Source: Caulobacter zeae (GTDB lineage Bacteria > Pseudomonadota > Alphaproteobacteria > Caulobacterales > Caulobacteraceae). Taken from it: 64,000 nucleotides of DNA. The position numbers and the translations under genes are program-made. Under the pieces are notes generated by a model. It was not told where the DNA came from. It did not search any database and saw nothing but the letters and a program-made list of their open reading frames with translations. The stretch is taken from NCBI RefSeq assembly GCF_002858925.1, contig NZ_PJRS01000001.1:84461-148460 (forward strand), in the 5' to 3' direction. The first letter of the stretch is position 1. Every line of letters begins with the position of its first letter. This document shows, piece after piece, positions 29,312-38,121 of this stretch.

Positions 29312-29995
29312 ATGTCCGAGAACCCCGAAAAAGGCGAAGCCGCCCCCGGCGCCGACAAAGTTTCCGCCGAAAAAGGTTCGGGTCAGCGCGTCGTTATCAA
29401 AAAGTACGCCAACCGCCGGCTCTACAACACCGCGTCCAGTTCCTACGTCACCCTCGAGCACCTGTCGGACATGGTGAAGGAGGGCGTCGACTTCGTGGTC
29501 TACGACGCCAAGACCAACGACGACATCACCCGTTCGGTCCTGACCCAGATCATCTTCGAAGAGGAAAACCGCGGCGGCGGCCAGAACCTGCTGCCCATCC
29601 AGTTCCTGCGCCAGCTGATCGGCTTCTACGGCAACTCCATGCAGGCCTTCCTGCCCAGCTACCTGGAGATGTCGCTGGAAAGCTTCTCCAAGCAGCAGGA
29701 GCGCATGCGCCAGCAGTTCACCGGCGCTCCGGGTCTGGCCGGCAAGGCCGCCGCGCCGGGCATGGCCATCTACGAAGAGCAGATCCGCCAGAACATGGCC
29801 CTGTTCGACCGGGCCATGAAGATGTTCTCGCCCTTCGCCTACAGCCGCCCCGAAGACGCCGCGACCGAGGCGCCCGCCGCCCCGCCGCCGCCCGCGCCGG
29901 CTCCGGCTGCCCCCAGCGAGGACAGCCTGGCCGACCTCAAGCGCCAGCTCGAAGCCATGCAGGAACAGATCGCCAAGCTGGCGACCAAGTCCTAA
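29312..29995 (+). CDS. phaR: Polyhydroxyalkanoate synthesis repressor PhaR
   Basis: A 227-residue regulator. The N-terminal PHB/PHA accumulation DNA-binding domain is VIKKYANRRLYNTASSSYVT followed by LEHLSDMVKEGVDFVVYDAK. The PHB-associated domain follows (ITRSVLTQIIFEEENRG, LPIQFLRQLIGFYGNSMQ, FLPSYLEMSLESF). The end is an Ala/Pro linker and a short coiled coil (LADLKRQLEAMQEQIAKLA). PhaR binds PHB granules and, when free, represses phasin and other pha genes. The ATG at 29312 with CAGGGA upstream is the start. Divergent from phaA. Confidence 0.94.
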   Translation: MSENPEKGEAAPGADKVSAEKGSGQRVVIKKYANRRLYNTASSSYVTLEHLSDMVKEGVDFVVYDAKTNDDITRSVLTQIIFEEENRGGGQNLLPIQFLRQLIGFYGNSMQAFLPSYLEMSLESFSKQQERMRQQFTGAPGLAGKAAAPGMAIYEEQIRQNMALFDRAMKMFSPFAYSRPEDAATEAPAAPPPPAPAPAAPSEDSLADLKRQLEAMQEQIAKLATKS

Positions 29996-30045
29996 TTTCC
30001 ATCAACCATGACGGCGCATTCGTTCTTAACGGAGGCGCCGCTAGC

Positions 30046-30390
30046 GTGCCGACCATGACCGGTCCGATCGACCCCATCCGACGCGCGGCGAACGCGCGCC
30101 GGGCGCTGGCCGCGCCCAAGGACTCCGACCGCCACGAGGCGGACGGCGAGGAGGTCGTGTTCGTCCGCGACGAGGAAGAGGCCCCGGCCGATCCGCCGCC
30201 GCAGCCGCGCCCGCGCGGCCCGTTCGCGGCCTTCGCCGCCCAGGTCATGGGCCAGCCTGGCCAGAAGCGCGGCCTGCGCGGTGGGCAGGAAGTGCTCGAC
30301 GCGGCGCGTTCGACCTATCTCGGCACGGAATATTCCGGCCCGGCCGACCGTCGTCCCAAGGCGGGCCTGATCAAGAAGACCGAGATCTAG
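30046..30390 (+). CDS. Small acidic/basic protein of unknown function
   Basis: About 114 residues, unrecognised. The N-terminal half is charged and Pro-rich (DRHEADGEEVVFVRDEEEAP, then ADPPPQPRPRG). The C-terminal half is more ordered-looking (GPFAAFAAQVMGQPGQKRGL and LDAARSTYLGTEYSG). A GGAGG at 30031-30035 sits 10 nt before the GTG at 30046, which is preferred over the ATG at 30055. High third-position GC supports it as coding. The last base quartet CTAG is shared with the stop of the convergent gene. Confidence 0.65.
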   Translation: MPTMTGPIDPIRRAANARRALAAPKDSDRHEADGEEVVFVRDEEEAPADPPPQPRPRGPFAAFAAQVMGQPGQKRGLRGGQEVLDAARSTYLGTEYSGPADRRPKAGLIKKTEI

Positions 30391-30710
30391 CCGCCAGATC
30401 TGGTCGCAAGGGCGGCGACCTGGGCCTCCAGCGCCGCCACCCTGGCCTCCAGCCGCGCGATCCGCGCCGCGGCGGGATCGACCGGCGCCGCATGGGCGCC
30501 CACGCCGGCCCGCCGGGCGGCTTCTTCCCAGGAAACCCCGATCATCTCGGCAAAAACCGCCAGTTCGGCCGGTGCGATCTCGCGCTGATCCTTGAAGACC
30601 AGCTCCAGATCGGCCGCGCTGAGACCCGCCGCCGCGGCCAGGGCCGGGCGATCCAGGCCCCGCTGCGCCAACCGCGCGTCGTACCAGTCGTGATCGAAGA
30701 ACAGCGCCAT
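30387..30710 (-). CDS. Small HTH-like protein with C-terminal coiled coil
   Basis: A 107-residue protein. Residues about 12-62 (LAQRGLDRPALAAAAGLSAA and LAVFAEMIGVSWEEAARRAG) look like a XRE/Cro helix-turn-helix in which AALAAAAGLS would be the turn. Residues 78-102 form a heptad coiled coil (AARIARLEARVAALEAQVAA), suggesting a dimer. A DNA-binding role is inference. Its TAG stop overlaps the convergent gene in a shared CTAG. Confidence 0.6.
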   Translation of the reverse strand: MALFFDHDWYDARLAQRGLDRPALAAAAGLSAADLELVFKDQREIAPAELAVFAEMIGVSWEEAARRAGVGAHAAPVDPAAARIARLEARVAALEAQVAALATRSGG

Positions 30711-30793
30711 CCCGGATTTCTAGCGCCTCGCGCCGACTTGGCGCCAGTCTTGCTAGGTCGAGGCGCGAGTCTTTCCGGAAAGCGTCACGACCT

Positions 30794-30862
30794 ATGCTGT
30801 CCATCCTGATCCGAGCCTTCGACGTGGCCGTCGTCACCCTGATCTTCTCGGTCCTGACCTGA
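30794..30862 (+). CDS. Possible 22-residue hydrophobic peptide
   Basis: An ATG-started reading frame of 22 codons encodes MLSILIRAFDVAVVTLIFSV plus LT, a single amphipathic or membrane-spanning segment. A weak GGAA lies 14 nt upstream. It sits alone in the 381-bp gap 30711-31091, which otherwise holds only an inverted repeat. Coding is unproven. Confidence 0.3.
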   Translation: MLSILIRAFDVAVVTLIFSVLT

Positions 30863-30990
30863 CACCGTTTTCCTGACAACGCTTCCCTGCGACAAAAGCG
30901 CCGAGCGACATCCATTCGCTTGATCGGAGGGACTGCCGGGTCCAATTTAACCGTGTCGCGTCCACCCCCCACAACGCGACATGCGTACCG

Positions 30991-31023
30991 CCGGCCCGAG
31001 GTTGCCCCTAGTCCTCGGGCCGG
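30991..31023. terminator. Strong hairpin downstream of the thiolase gene
   Basis: A perfect 11-bp stem, CCGGCCCGAGG (30991-31001) and CCTCGGGCCGG (31013-31023), with an 11-nt loop. It lies 69 bp past the stop of the minus-strand thiolase and could terminate it, but no T-tract follows. Confidence 0.45.
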
Positions 31024-31091
31024 TTCTACGTCTGGGGTATCCCAACGACATCGCCCGGTTCACCTCCCATGGAGAGAGAGGCGGACCTCGG

Positions 31092-32360
31092 CTACGCCGC
31101 TTCCAGCAACATCATCGTGCCCTGGCCGCCGTCGGCGCAGATGCTGACGATGGCCTTCTCGCCCTTGCCGCGCGCGGCCAGTTCCTTGGTGGCCTGGCTG
31201 AGGATCCGCGCGCCCGTGGCCCCGAACGGGTGGCCCAGCGCGAGACTCCCGCCGGTGGGGTTCATCCGCTCGCGCGGGAAGGCGCCCAGGTCGGCCGCGA
31301 CCCCGGCCCGTTCGGCCAGGAACTTTTTGCTCTCCCAGGCAGCGATGTGCGACAGCACCTGGGCCGCGAAGGCCTCGTGGATCTCCCACAGCCCGATGTC
31401 GGAAAGCGTCAGACCGTTGCGCGCCAGCATGCGCGGCACGCCGTAGGCCGGGGCCATCAGGAGGCCCTCGTTCCTCAGGTCGATGGCGGTGACCTCGTAG
31501 TCGAGGATCTTCACGCGCGGCGTGCGTTCGGGCAGGCGGGCCAGGCCCGCCTCCGACGCCACCCAAACGCTGGCCGCCCCGTCGGTCAGCGGCGAGGAAT
31601 TGCCGGCCGTCAGCGTGCCCTGGCCGCTGGTCTTGTCGAACGCGGGCTTCAGCTTGGCCAGCTTCTCCAGCGTGCTGTCCTTGCGCGGGATGGTGTCGCG
31701 GCGCGCCTCGCCCACCGGGATCACCAGGTCGTCGAAGAAGCCGTTCTCCCAGGCGCGCACGGCGTTCTGGTGGCTGGCGAAGGCGATGGCGTCCTGGTCG
31801 GCGCGCGCGAGGCCCCACTCCTTGGCGGTGATCTCGGTGTGCTCGCCCATGGAAAGGCCCGTGGTGCGGTTGGCCACCTTGGGGATGAACAGCCTGGCGT
31901 CGGCGGCCTTGAAGGCGGACAGCACCGCCAGCCGGCCCTTCAGGTCGCGGGCCTGCTGGAAGCGGCGGATCCAGTCCGACAGCCGCACCGACAGGCCGAT
32001 CTGCACCCGGCTCATGGCCTCGACGCCGCCGACCAAAGCCAGGTCGCGGCCGCGCCCGTCGATCATGCCGGCGGCCTCGAGCACGCCGGTCATGCTGGTC
32101 GAGCAGGCCATGACCGTGGAGAAGGCCGGGATGGTCGGATCCGCCCCGGCGTCCAACAGCACCTCGCGGGCGATGTTGCTCCAGGTGAGGTTCGGGATCA
32201 CCGTGCCCCAGACCGCGAAGTCGGGCCGCGCCCCTTTCTCCAGCATGGCCTTCACCACGGGGACGGAAAGATCGATGGCGTCGTGGGCGGCCAGGGCCCC
32301 GTCGACCTTGGCGAAGGGCGAGCGCAGGCCGGCGGCGAGCCAGAGATTGGAAGCGGTCAT
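31092..32360 (-). CDS. Acetyl-CoA C-acyltransferase (FadI/FadA-type thiolase)
   Basis: A 422-residue thiolase of the degradative, long-chain class. The nucleophile is Cys in TVMACSTSMTGVLEAAGM, the FadI-like form. GGVEAMSR, LALGHPFGATGARIL and the second Cys in SICADGGQGTMMLLE are all present. It is clearly distinct from phaA at 27915. It would cleave 3-ketoacyl-CoA in beta-oxidation. No fadB/fadJ partner is adjacent. ATG at 32360. Confidence 0.9.
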   Translation of the reverse strand: MTASNLWLAAGLRSPFAKVDGALAAHDAIDLSVPVVKAMLEKGARPDFAVWGTVIPNLTWSNIAREVLLDAGADPTIPAFSTVMACSTSMTGVLEAAGMIDGRGRDLALVGGVEAMSRVQIGLSVRLSDWIRRFQQARDLKGRLAVLSAFKAADARLFIPKVANRTTGLSMGEHTEITAKEWGLARADQDAIAFASHQNAVRAWENGFFDDLVIPVGEARRDTIPRKDSTLEKLAKLKPAFDKTSGQGTLTAGNSSPLTDGAASVWVASEAGLARLPERTPRVKILDYEVTAIDLRNEGLLMAPAYGVPRMLARNGLTLSDIGLWEIHEAFAAQVLSHIAAWESKKFLAERAGVAADLGAFPRERMNPTGGSLALGHPFGATGARILSQATKELAARGKGEKAIVSICADGGQGTMMLLEAA

Positions 32361-32441
32361 GGTGAAACGGCGTCCGTAAGAGGGTCTGTTACCGATAGAT
32401 AGGGGGCCGGACGCGCCGGCGCTTGTCGAAATCGGCCGCCC

Positions 32442-33098
32442 TCAGCCGTAGCGTTCCTCGGACCACGGATCGCCGCGGTTGTGATAGCCGCGCTCCTCCC
32501 AGAAGCCGGGCTTGTCGGCGGCCACGAACTCGATCCGCTTCAGCCACTTGGCGCTCTTCCAGAAATAGAGGTGCGGCACGACCAGCCGCACCGGACCGCC
32601 ATGCTCGGGGGCGATCGGCGCGCCTTCCCAGCCGTGGGCCAGCAGCGCGCCCTCGTGGGCGAAGTCGTCGAGGGAAAGGTTGGTGGTGTAGCCGTCGTAG
32701 GAATGCAGCACCACGAACCGCGCCTCGTCCCTGGGCGCCACGGCCAGCACCACGTCGCGGGTCAGCACCCCGTCCCAGTGGTTGTCGTAGCGCGACCAGG
32801 TGGTGACGCAGTGGATGTCGGAAACGGGCGCGCTCTGCGGCTGGGCCAGCAGGGCCGAAAAGCTCCAGGTCGCCGGCCGCGAGACCAGGCCGTCGATGCG
32901 CAGCCGCCAGTCCTCGCGGGAGACGTCGGGCTTGAGGCCCAGGTCCAGCACCGGCCAGTCGCGGGTCAGGTGCTGGCCGGGCGGCAGGCGTTCGCTCTCC
33001 GGACGGCTCGTCTCGCCGGTCAGGAACTTGCCAGAGCGCGCCCAGGCTTCCTTGCTGCGGGTCAGCTTGCTGTCTTGCGGCGGCTGGTCGTCGTCCAT
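32442..33098 (-). CDS. Sulfite-oxidase-fold molybdopterin oxidoreductase
   Basis: A 218-residue protein of the compact sulfite oxidase-like/YedY-related family, using a single molybdopterin without heme. The Mo-coordinating Cys is in DIHCVTTWSRYDNHWDG, and GGPVRLVVPHLYFWKSAKWL is the conserved substrate-side segment. There is no Tat signal, so it should be cytosolic. The cofactor would come from the moa genes about 8 kb away. ATG at 33098, TAG-free end at 32442. Confidence 0.88.
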   Translation of the reverse strand: MDDDQPPQDSKLTRSKEAWARSGKFLTGETSRPESERLPPGQHLTRDWPVLDLGLKPDVSREDWRLRIDGLVSRPATWSFSALLAQPQSAPVSDIHCVTTWSRYDNHWDGVLTRDVVLAVAPRDEARFVVLHSYDGYTTNLSLDDFAHEGALLAHGWEGAPIAPEHGGPVRLVVPHLYFWKSAKWLKRIEFVAADKPGFWEERGYHNRGDPWSEERYG

Positions 33099-33169
33099 CA
33101 GGGCCTCCTGGCAAGGAGGCTAACGCGCGACGGCTCCAAGGCGCTTGTAGAAACGCCGCATCGCGAAAC

Positions 33170-33254
33170 CCTCGCCCTTCGACGGGCTCAGGGTGAGGAT
33201 TTCGAGTGAAGCGTCGGCAATAGCCCTCATCCTGAGCTTGTCGAAGGACGAGGG
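33170..33254. repeat. Intergenic inverted repeat, family B, copy 1
   Basis: The left part CTTCGACGGGCTCAGGGTGA and the right part CCTCATCCTGAGCTTGTCGA then AGGACGAGG are imperfect inverted copies separated by about 30 bp. A second copy is at 51563. It fills the spacer between two minus-strand genes. Confidence 0.8.
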
Positions 33255-33263
33255 CGGCCGCCC

Positions 33264-33689
33264 CTAGCGCATCTCGCCGAAGTCGACGTCGCGGCGGGCG
33301 GCGACGATGGTGACGATGAAGCCGGCCAGCACGTCCAGCAGCACCATCAGGGTGATCAGGAAGAACACCGAGGTGGCGAACGCCGGCAGCAGCAAGAGCT
33401 CCACCAGGCAGACGATGAACAGCACCATCGACAGCGAGTGGTTGATGATCGCCACCTTGCGGCTGGTCGTCGACTTCAGGAGCTCGACGAACAGCACCAC
33501 CAGCGAGGCGCCCAGCAGGAGATCGCCCCAGCTGACGATCCAGTCGACGCGCGAGGCCATGTGGATGCGGAACAGCTGCTCGCCGAACCGATAGCTGGCC
33601 GCGTCCGACGAGAAACCACCGCCGACCGTCAGGGCCAGCAGGTTGTAGATCAGCACCGGCAGGGCCAGCAGCGGAAAGGCGGCGAACAT
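33264..33689 (-). CDS. Four-helix membrane protein of unknown function
   Basis: A 141-residue protein with hydrophobic segments near residues 4-24, 50-70, 84-103 and 106-130 (for example VDWIVSWGDLLLGASLVVLF and SVFFLITLMVLLDVLAGFIV). The charged C-terminus RRDVDFGEMR is probably cytoplasmic. No family was recognised. It is flanked on both sides by repeats, so it is probably its own transcription unit. Confidence 0.75.
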   Translation of the reverse strand: MFAAFPLLALPVLIYNLLALTVGGGFSSDAASYRFGEQLFRIHMASRVDWIVSWGDLLLGASLVVLFVELLKSTTSRKVAIINHSLSMVLFIVCLVELLLLPAFATSVFFLITLMVLLDVLAGFIVTIVAARRDVDFGEMR

Positions 33690-33796
33690 TGCGGTGAATT
33701 CCCCCGAAGTCGACTTTCAGGGTTAACCGGTTTTGCGACGCCGGTGAAGCGGGGGCCGCCCATCGCGCGAGCGGATAAGACTTGCGCCTCCCAACC

Positions 33797-33833
33797 TCCC
33801 GTCATTCCCGCCACAAGGGCGGGAATGACGGGA
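33797..33833. repeat. REP-like perfect hairpin
   Basis: A 16-bp perfect stem, TCCCGTCATTCCCGCC (33797-33812) and GGCGGGAATGACGGGA (33818-33833), with loop ACAAG. The GTCATTCCCGC core is a very common dispersed palindrome in proteobacteria. It lies 28 bp past the GT2 stop. Confidence 0.8.
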
Positions 33834-33861
33834 AAATAAAGGAAAGCTGGAGCGCTTACCC

Positions 33862-34602
33862 CTAAGCCTCGTCGACGCCCTGGGGATTGCGGGCCCGCGA
33901 CTGCAGCCACATCACGCCGAACAGGTCGCTGACCGAGGCCTTCAGGCGGCCGAAGTTGGTATATTTCGACACGCCCGTTTCGCGGTGACGGTGGTTCACC
34001 GGCTGGAAGGCGATCTCGTAGCCCTCGCGCAGCATCAGCGCCGGGATGTAGCGGTGGATGTGATCGAAGTAGGGCAGCCGCAGAAAGGCTTCGCGGCGGA
34101 AGGCCTTCAGGCCGCAGCCGGTGTCGTTGGCGGTGTCCTTCAACAGGCGCTTGCGCACGCCGTTGCCGAACTTGGAGGCGAAGCGCTTGGCGTTGCTGTC
34201 CTGGCGCTTGACCCGCTCGCCGCCGACCAAAGCGAGCTCGACGGGCGCCGCCTGCAACGCCTTGGCCAGGCGCGGGGCGTCGGCCGGGTCGTTCTGACCG
34301 TCGCCGTCCATGGTCACCACGATCGGGGCGCGGGCGGCCAGGATGCCGCTGCGGATCGAGCGGCTCTGGCCCGAGTTCTTGCGGTGGCCCAGCACGCGCA
34401 GTTGCGGGATCTCGGCCTTGAGGGCCGTCAGCAGGGCCTTGGTGTCGTCGCGGCTGGCGTCGTCCACGAAGATCATCTCGTAGGACTCGCCGGCGAAGGC
34501 GGCGGCGATCTCGCGCGCCAAGGCCGGCGCGGCCCCGCCTTCGTCGAACACGGGCACGACGACGGAGAAATCGGGGGTCGCGGCGGAGTTATCGGATGTC
34601 AT
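33862..34602 (-). CDS. Family 2 glycosyltransferase (dolichol-phosphate-mannose-synthase-like)
   Basis: A 246-residue GT2 enzyme that moves a sugar from a nucleotide donor to a polyprenyl phosphate. Motifs: FSVVVPVFDEGGAAPAL, MIFVDDASRDDTKALL for the nucleotide, MDGDGQNDPADAPRLAKALQ for the DxD region, and KRLLKDTANDTGCGLKAFRR. It lacks the C-terminal membrane helices found in GtrB. It is divergent, by only 55 bp, from a GT39 membrane transferase, which would use the lipid-linked sugar it makes. ATG at 34602. Confidence 0.9.
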   Translation of the reverse strand: MTSDNSAATPDFSVVVPVFDEGGAAPALAREIAAAFAGESYEMIFVDDASRDDTKALLTALKAEIPQLRVLGHRKNSGQSRSIRSGILAARAPIVVTMDGDGQNDPADAPRLAKALQAAPVELALVGGERVKRQDSNAKRFASKFGNGVRKRLLKDTANDTGCGLKAFRREAFLRLPYFDHIHRYIPALMLREGYEIAFQPVNHRHRETGVSKYTNFGRLKASVSDLFGVMWLQSRARNPQGVDEA

Positions 34603-34657
34603 GGCCGCTTTTACCGCAAATCTCGCGCCATGAAAGGATCGTGCTATTCCAGCACGC

Positions 34658-36418
34658 ATGAGCGCGAACACCAGCCCCGCCCCTACTCTTGAATCCCGTC
34701 TCGACGCCTGGTCGCGCGGCTGGCGCGCGCCGGTGTTCGCCGCCCTGGTGGCGCTGATCGCCGGCCTGCCGGGCCTGTTCGCCATGCCGCCGCTCGACCG
34801 CGACGAGTCCCGCTTCGCCCAGGCCACGGCCCAGATGCTGGAGACGGGCGACTATGTGAACATCAAGCTGCAGGACCAGCCGCGCAACAAGAAGCCCGTG
34901 GGCATCCACTGGCTTCAGGCGGTGGCGGTAGAGGCCGTCTCGGCGCCGGAAGACCGGGGCATCTGGGCCTACCGCATTCCCTCGCTGCTGGGCGCCATGC
35001 TGGCCGCCGCCGCCTGCGCCTGGGGGGCCGCCGCTTTCTTCGGCCCGCGCGAGAGCCTGCTGTCGGGCGCGATCCTGGGCGCGACCTTCCTGTTGTCGAC
35101 CGAGGCCTTCATCGCCAAGACCGACGCGGCGCTGTGCGGCTTTACGACCTTGGCCATGGCCGGCCTGGCGCGGATCTACGCGGCCGGGCTGGCGGGCGAG
35201 AAAGCCGGCAAGGGGCCCAAGCTGGCCTTCTGGATCGGCATGGCCATGGCCGCCCTGATCAAGGGTCCCGTGGGTCTGCTGGTCGCCATCCTGGCTATCC
35301 TCGCCCTCTGGGCCTGGGACCGCAGGATCGGCTGGCTGAAACAGCTGGGCTGGAGCTGGGGCCTGATCCTGTTCGCCGCCATCGTCCTGCCCTGGGCGAC
35401 CATGATCACCATCGCCACCGACGGCGCCTTCTGGGGCGCGGCGGTGGGCGAGGACCTGGCCCCCAAGCTGGCCGGCGGCCACGAGAGCCACAGCGGCCCG
35501 TTCGGCTACTACGCCCTGCTTTCGCCGCTGTTGCTGTTCCCGGTCACCCTGCTGCTGCCGGCCGCCCTCGTCCTGGCCTGGACCGGCCGCAAGGAGCCGG
35601 GCGTGCGCTTTGCCTTGTGCTGGCTGATCCCGACCTGGCTGATGTTCGAGATCCTGCCGACGAAGCTGGCCCACTACACCCTGCCCTCGTTCGGGGCCCT
35701 GGCCATGCTGATGGCCGCCGCCCTGCGCAGCCCCCTGGGCCTTGTCCCGCGCATCATCGGCACGGCGCTGCTGGCCCTGGCGGGCGTCGCCTTCGCCGCC
35801 GTCTGCGTCGTCGCCTGGAAGACCTACGCCGCGCCCTCGGCCCTGCCGCTGGCGATCCTTTCGGCCCTGCTGTTCGTGGCCGCAGCCGTCGCCGGCGGCT
35901 GGCTGATCCTGCGCAAGCAGGCCGCCAAGGCCCTGGTCACCGCAGGCGTCCTGGGCATCCTGGCCCACGGGACCATGGCCGGCCTGCTGGCCCCGCGCCT
36001 CGACTCGTTGTGGCTGTCCAAGCGCCTGGCCCGCGCTCTCGAGGCTGCGGACCTCGCCCCCCGCGCCGGGGCCCCCGGCCCGGTGGCGGTGACCGGCTAT
36101 TCCGAGCCCAGCATGGTCTTCCAGCTGGGCACCACCACCCAGCTGACCGATGCGGAAGGCGCGGCCGACGCTGTGGACGAAGGCCGCCCGGCCGTGGTCG
36201 AGGGCCGCGAGGACGAGAAGTTCCGCGCCGCCCTGGCCGCTCTGGGCCACGCCCCGCGCCAGGCCGGCGAGATCAAGGGCCTGAACTATTCCGACGGCGA
36301 CGACGAGGTGCTGCGCATCTATCGCGGCGAGCCCCGCCGCCACGAAGCCGTCGAAGCGCCCGACGCCGTCACTGGCGCCGAGGCCGCTGCACCCGTCGCC
36401 GAGGAGGCCCCGCGATGA
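34658..36418 (+). CDS. Family 39 membrane glycosyltransferase (ArnT-like)
   Basis: A 586-residue polytopic membrane protein of the PMT/ArnT class. MPPLDRDESRFAQATAQMLE holds the catalytic Asp-Glu motif in the first periplasmic loop, followed by NKKPVGIHWLQAVAVEA. About 11 transmembrane helices follow, then a soluble C-terminal domain (about 460-560). It should move a sugar from a polyprenyl-phosphate carrier to lipid A or another acceptor. Its stop overlaps the next gene as ATGA. It is divergent from the matching GT2 gene. Confidence 0.9.
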   Translation: MSANTSPAPTLESRLDAWSRGWRAPVFAALVALIAGLPGLFAMPPLDRDESRFAQATAQMLETGDYVNIKLQDQPRNKKPVGIHWLQAVAVEAVSAPEDRGIWAYRIPSLLGAMLAAAACAWGAAAFFGPRESLLSGAILGATFLLSTEAFIAKTDAALCGFTTLAMAGLARIYAAGLAGEKAGKGPKLAFWIGMAMAALIKGPVGLLVAILAILALWAWDRRIGWLKQLGWSWGLILFAAIVLPWATMITIATDGAFWGAAVGEDLAPKLAGGHESHSGPFGYYALLSPLLLFPVTLLLPAALVLAWTGRKEPGVRFALCWLIPTWLMFEILPTKLAHYTLPSFGALAMLMAAALRSPLGLVPRIIGTALLALAGVAFAAVCVVAWKTYAAPSALPLAILSALLFVAAAVAGGWLILRKQAAKALVTAGVLGILAHGTMAGLLAPRLDSLWLSKRLARALEAADLAPRAGAPGPVAVTGYSEPSMVFQLGTTTQLTDAEGAADAVDEGRPAVVEGREDEKFRAALAALGHAPRQAGEIKGLNYSDGDDEVLRIYRGEPRRHEAVEAPDAVTGAEAAAPVAEEAPR

Positions 36419-37320
36419 GCCGCTTCATCGAGATCGTCGAGGTCGGTCCGCGCGACGGCCTGCAGAACGAGAAGTCGATCCTGACGGTCGAGGAAAAGCT
36501 CGACCTGATCCGCCGCCTGGAAGCCGCCGGCGCCCGCCGCACCGAGGTGGTGTCGTTCGTCAATCCCAACCGCGTGCCGCAGATGGCCGGGGCCGAGGAG
36601 ATCATGGACGCCCTGGGCGGCCCCGATCCCAAGCGTTCGCGCATCGGCCTGGTGCTCAACATGCGCGGCTGGGAGCGCTGCGTGTCGACCGGCTGCGACG
36701 AGGCCAATGTGGTGGTCTGCGCCTCGGACGGCTTCGGCGTGAAGAACCAGGGCGCGACGGTCAACCAGCAGCTTGATGCGCTGGCCGCCATCGTCGAGCG
36801 CCAGGCCATCGACGGCGGCCCGCCGATCACCGCCACCATCTCGGTGGCCTTCGGCTGTCCGTTCGACGGCGAGGTCTCGGAAGACCAGGTCGTGGCCATC
36901 GCCCGCGAGGCCGCGGCCATGAACGTGCCCGAGATCGCCATCGCTGACACCATCGGCGTCGCTGACCCCTGGACCGTCCGCAAGCGCATCGAGGCGGTCC
37001 GCGCCGCCGCGCCGGACGCCCGCCTGCGCATGCACTTCCACGACACCCGAAACACGGGCCTGGCCAACGCCTTCGCCAGCGTCGAGGCCGGGGTCGACAT
37101 CCTCGACGCCTCGGTCGGCGGCCTGGGCGGTTGCCCCTTCGCCCCGGCGGCGACAGGCAACATCGGCACCGAGGATCTGGTCTACATGCTGGAGCGGGCC
37201 GGGTTCGAGACCGGCTACGACCTCGACGCCCTGATCGCCATCGGCCGCGACATCAGCGACCGCCTGGGCAAGGCCCCGGCCTCGTCGCTGGCGCGAGCTG
37301 GCGGGTTTCCCCCAAGATAA
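36415..37320 (+). CDS. HMG-CoA lyase-like pyruvate-carboxyltransferase-fold protein
   Basis: A 301-residue DRE-TIM metallolyase. Motifs: EVGPRDGLQNEKSIL at the N-terminus, HFHDTRNTGLAN for the metal-binding His, and the HMG-CoA lyase signature GGLGGCPFAPAATGN with the catalytic Cys. It would cleave 3-hydroxy-3-methylglutaryl-CoA into acetyl-CoA and acetoacetate in leucine breakdown. No leucine-pathway genes flank it, and it is oddly coupled by ATGA to a glycosyltransferase. Start ATG at 36415. Confidence 0.9.
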   Translation: MSRFIEIVEVGPRDGLQNEKSILTVEEKLDLIRRLEAAGARRTEVVSFVNPNRVPQMAGAEEIMDALGGPDPKRSRIGLVLNMRGWERCVSTGCDEANVVVCASDGFGVKNQGATVNQQLDALAAIVERQAIDGGPPITATISVAFGCPFDGEVSEDQVVAIAREAAAMNVPEIAIADTIGVADPWTVRKRIEAVRAAAPDARLRMHFHDTRNTGLANAFASVEAGVDILDASVGGLGGCPFAPAATGNIGTEDLVYMLERAGFETGYDLDALIAIGRDISDRLGKAPASSLARAGGFPPR

Positions 37321-37347
37321 ACCTCTCCCGTGGGGACAGGGTAAGAC

Positions 37348-38052
37348 TTAAGCCGCGAACCGGCCCAGGTCCTGCTTGCTCTCGACCAGGTCCAGCACGT
37401 CGCCCATGCGGAAGCCGGGGTCGACCGGGTGCAGGGCGTCGTAGATCGAGCGGGCGAAGGCGAGGTCCGCCGGGGTCTTCACGCGCCAGTCCAGGCTGGA
37501 CCAGTCGCGCACGGCCCGCAGGTGGGCGTGGCGGAAACGGTTCGGCTGGCTGCGGATGGCGGCGGTGGGCGAGATGCGGGCCAGCGGGTCGCGCTCCTCG
37601 GCGGCGGCGGTGCGCAGGGCCTGGGCCGAGATCACCTCGACCTCCAGGCCGGCCGGATAGGTGCGGTAAACGCGGTTGGAGGCGTAGTCGGCGCCGGTGC
37701 TGAGCGCCAGGCGCACGGTCTGGTCGATCAGGCCGGGATCGACGAACGGCGCGTCGCCCTTCAGGCGCACGATGTGGCTGACGGGGCCGGCGGCCTCGGC
37801 GCAGCGGGCGATGCGGTCGAGGATGTCGGCGCCGGCGCCGCGATGGACGGTGACGCCGCGCGAGACCAGGAACCCGGCCAGCGCGTCGTCGGCCGGCTGG
37901 TCGCTGGTGGCGACGATGATCTTGGAAAGGGTGGCCGCCTGTCGGATCCGCTCCAGCTGGCGCAGGATCATCGGCTGCCCCTGGAGGGTGGCCATCGCCT
38001 TGCCGGGCAGACGACTGGAGCCCATGCGGGCCTGCAGGACGGCGAGGATCAT
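37348..38052 (-). CDS. SpsF/NeuA-type cytidylyltransferase
   Basis: A 234-residue GT-A-fold nucleotidyltransferase of the SpsF class. MILAVLQARMGSSRLPGKAM is the diagnostic N-terminus, followed by SKIIVATSDQPADDAL and IVRLKGDAPFVDPGLID with the metal-binding Asp. It is likely to activate a surface sugar with CTP. GGGAGG lies 7 nt before the ATG at 38052; an upstream in-frame ATG at 38079 is less likely. It pairs with the aldo/keto-reductase-like gene upstream on the same strand, a frequent partnership in surface-glycan loci. Confidence 0.88.
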   Translation of the reverse strand: MILAVLQARMGSSRLPGKAMATLQGQPMILRQLERIRQAATLSKIIVATSDQPADDALAGFLVSRGVTVHRGAGADILDRIARCAEAAGPVSHIVRLKGDAPFVDPGLIDQTVRLALSTGADYASNRVYRTYPAGLEVEVISAQALRTAAAEERDPLARISPTAAIRSQPNRFRHAHLRAVRDWSSLDWRVKTPADLAFARSIYDALHPVDPGFRMGDVLDLVESKQDLGRFAA

Positions 38053-38121
38053 GGCGTTGCCTCCCTTCGAGGCGTTCATCAGGTTCTTTTCTGAACCTTG
38101 AGCTTCGAGTCGGGTCCGCCG

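Noticed and set aside
34589..36343. A 584-codon minus-strand frame opposite the GT39 gene
   Set aside because: It is rich in Gln/Gly/His and repeats; it is the antisense shadow of a membrane protein.
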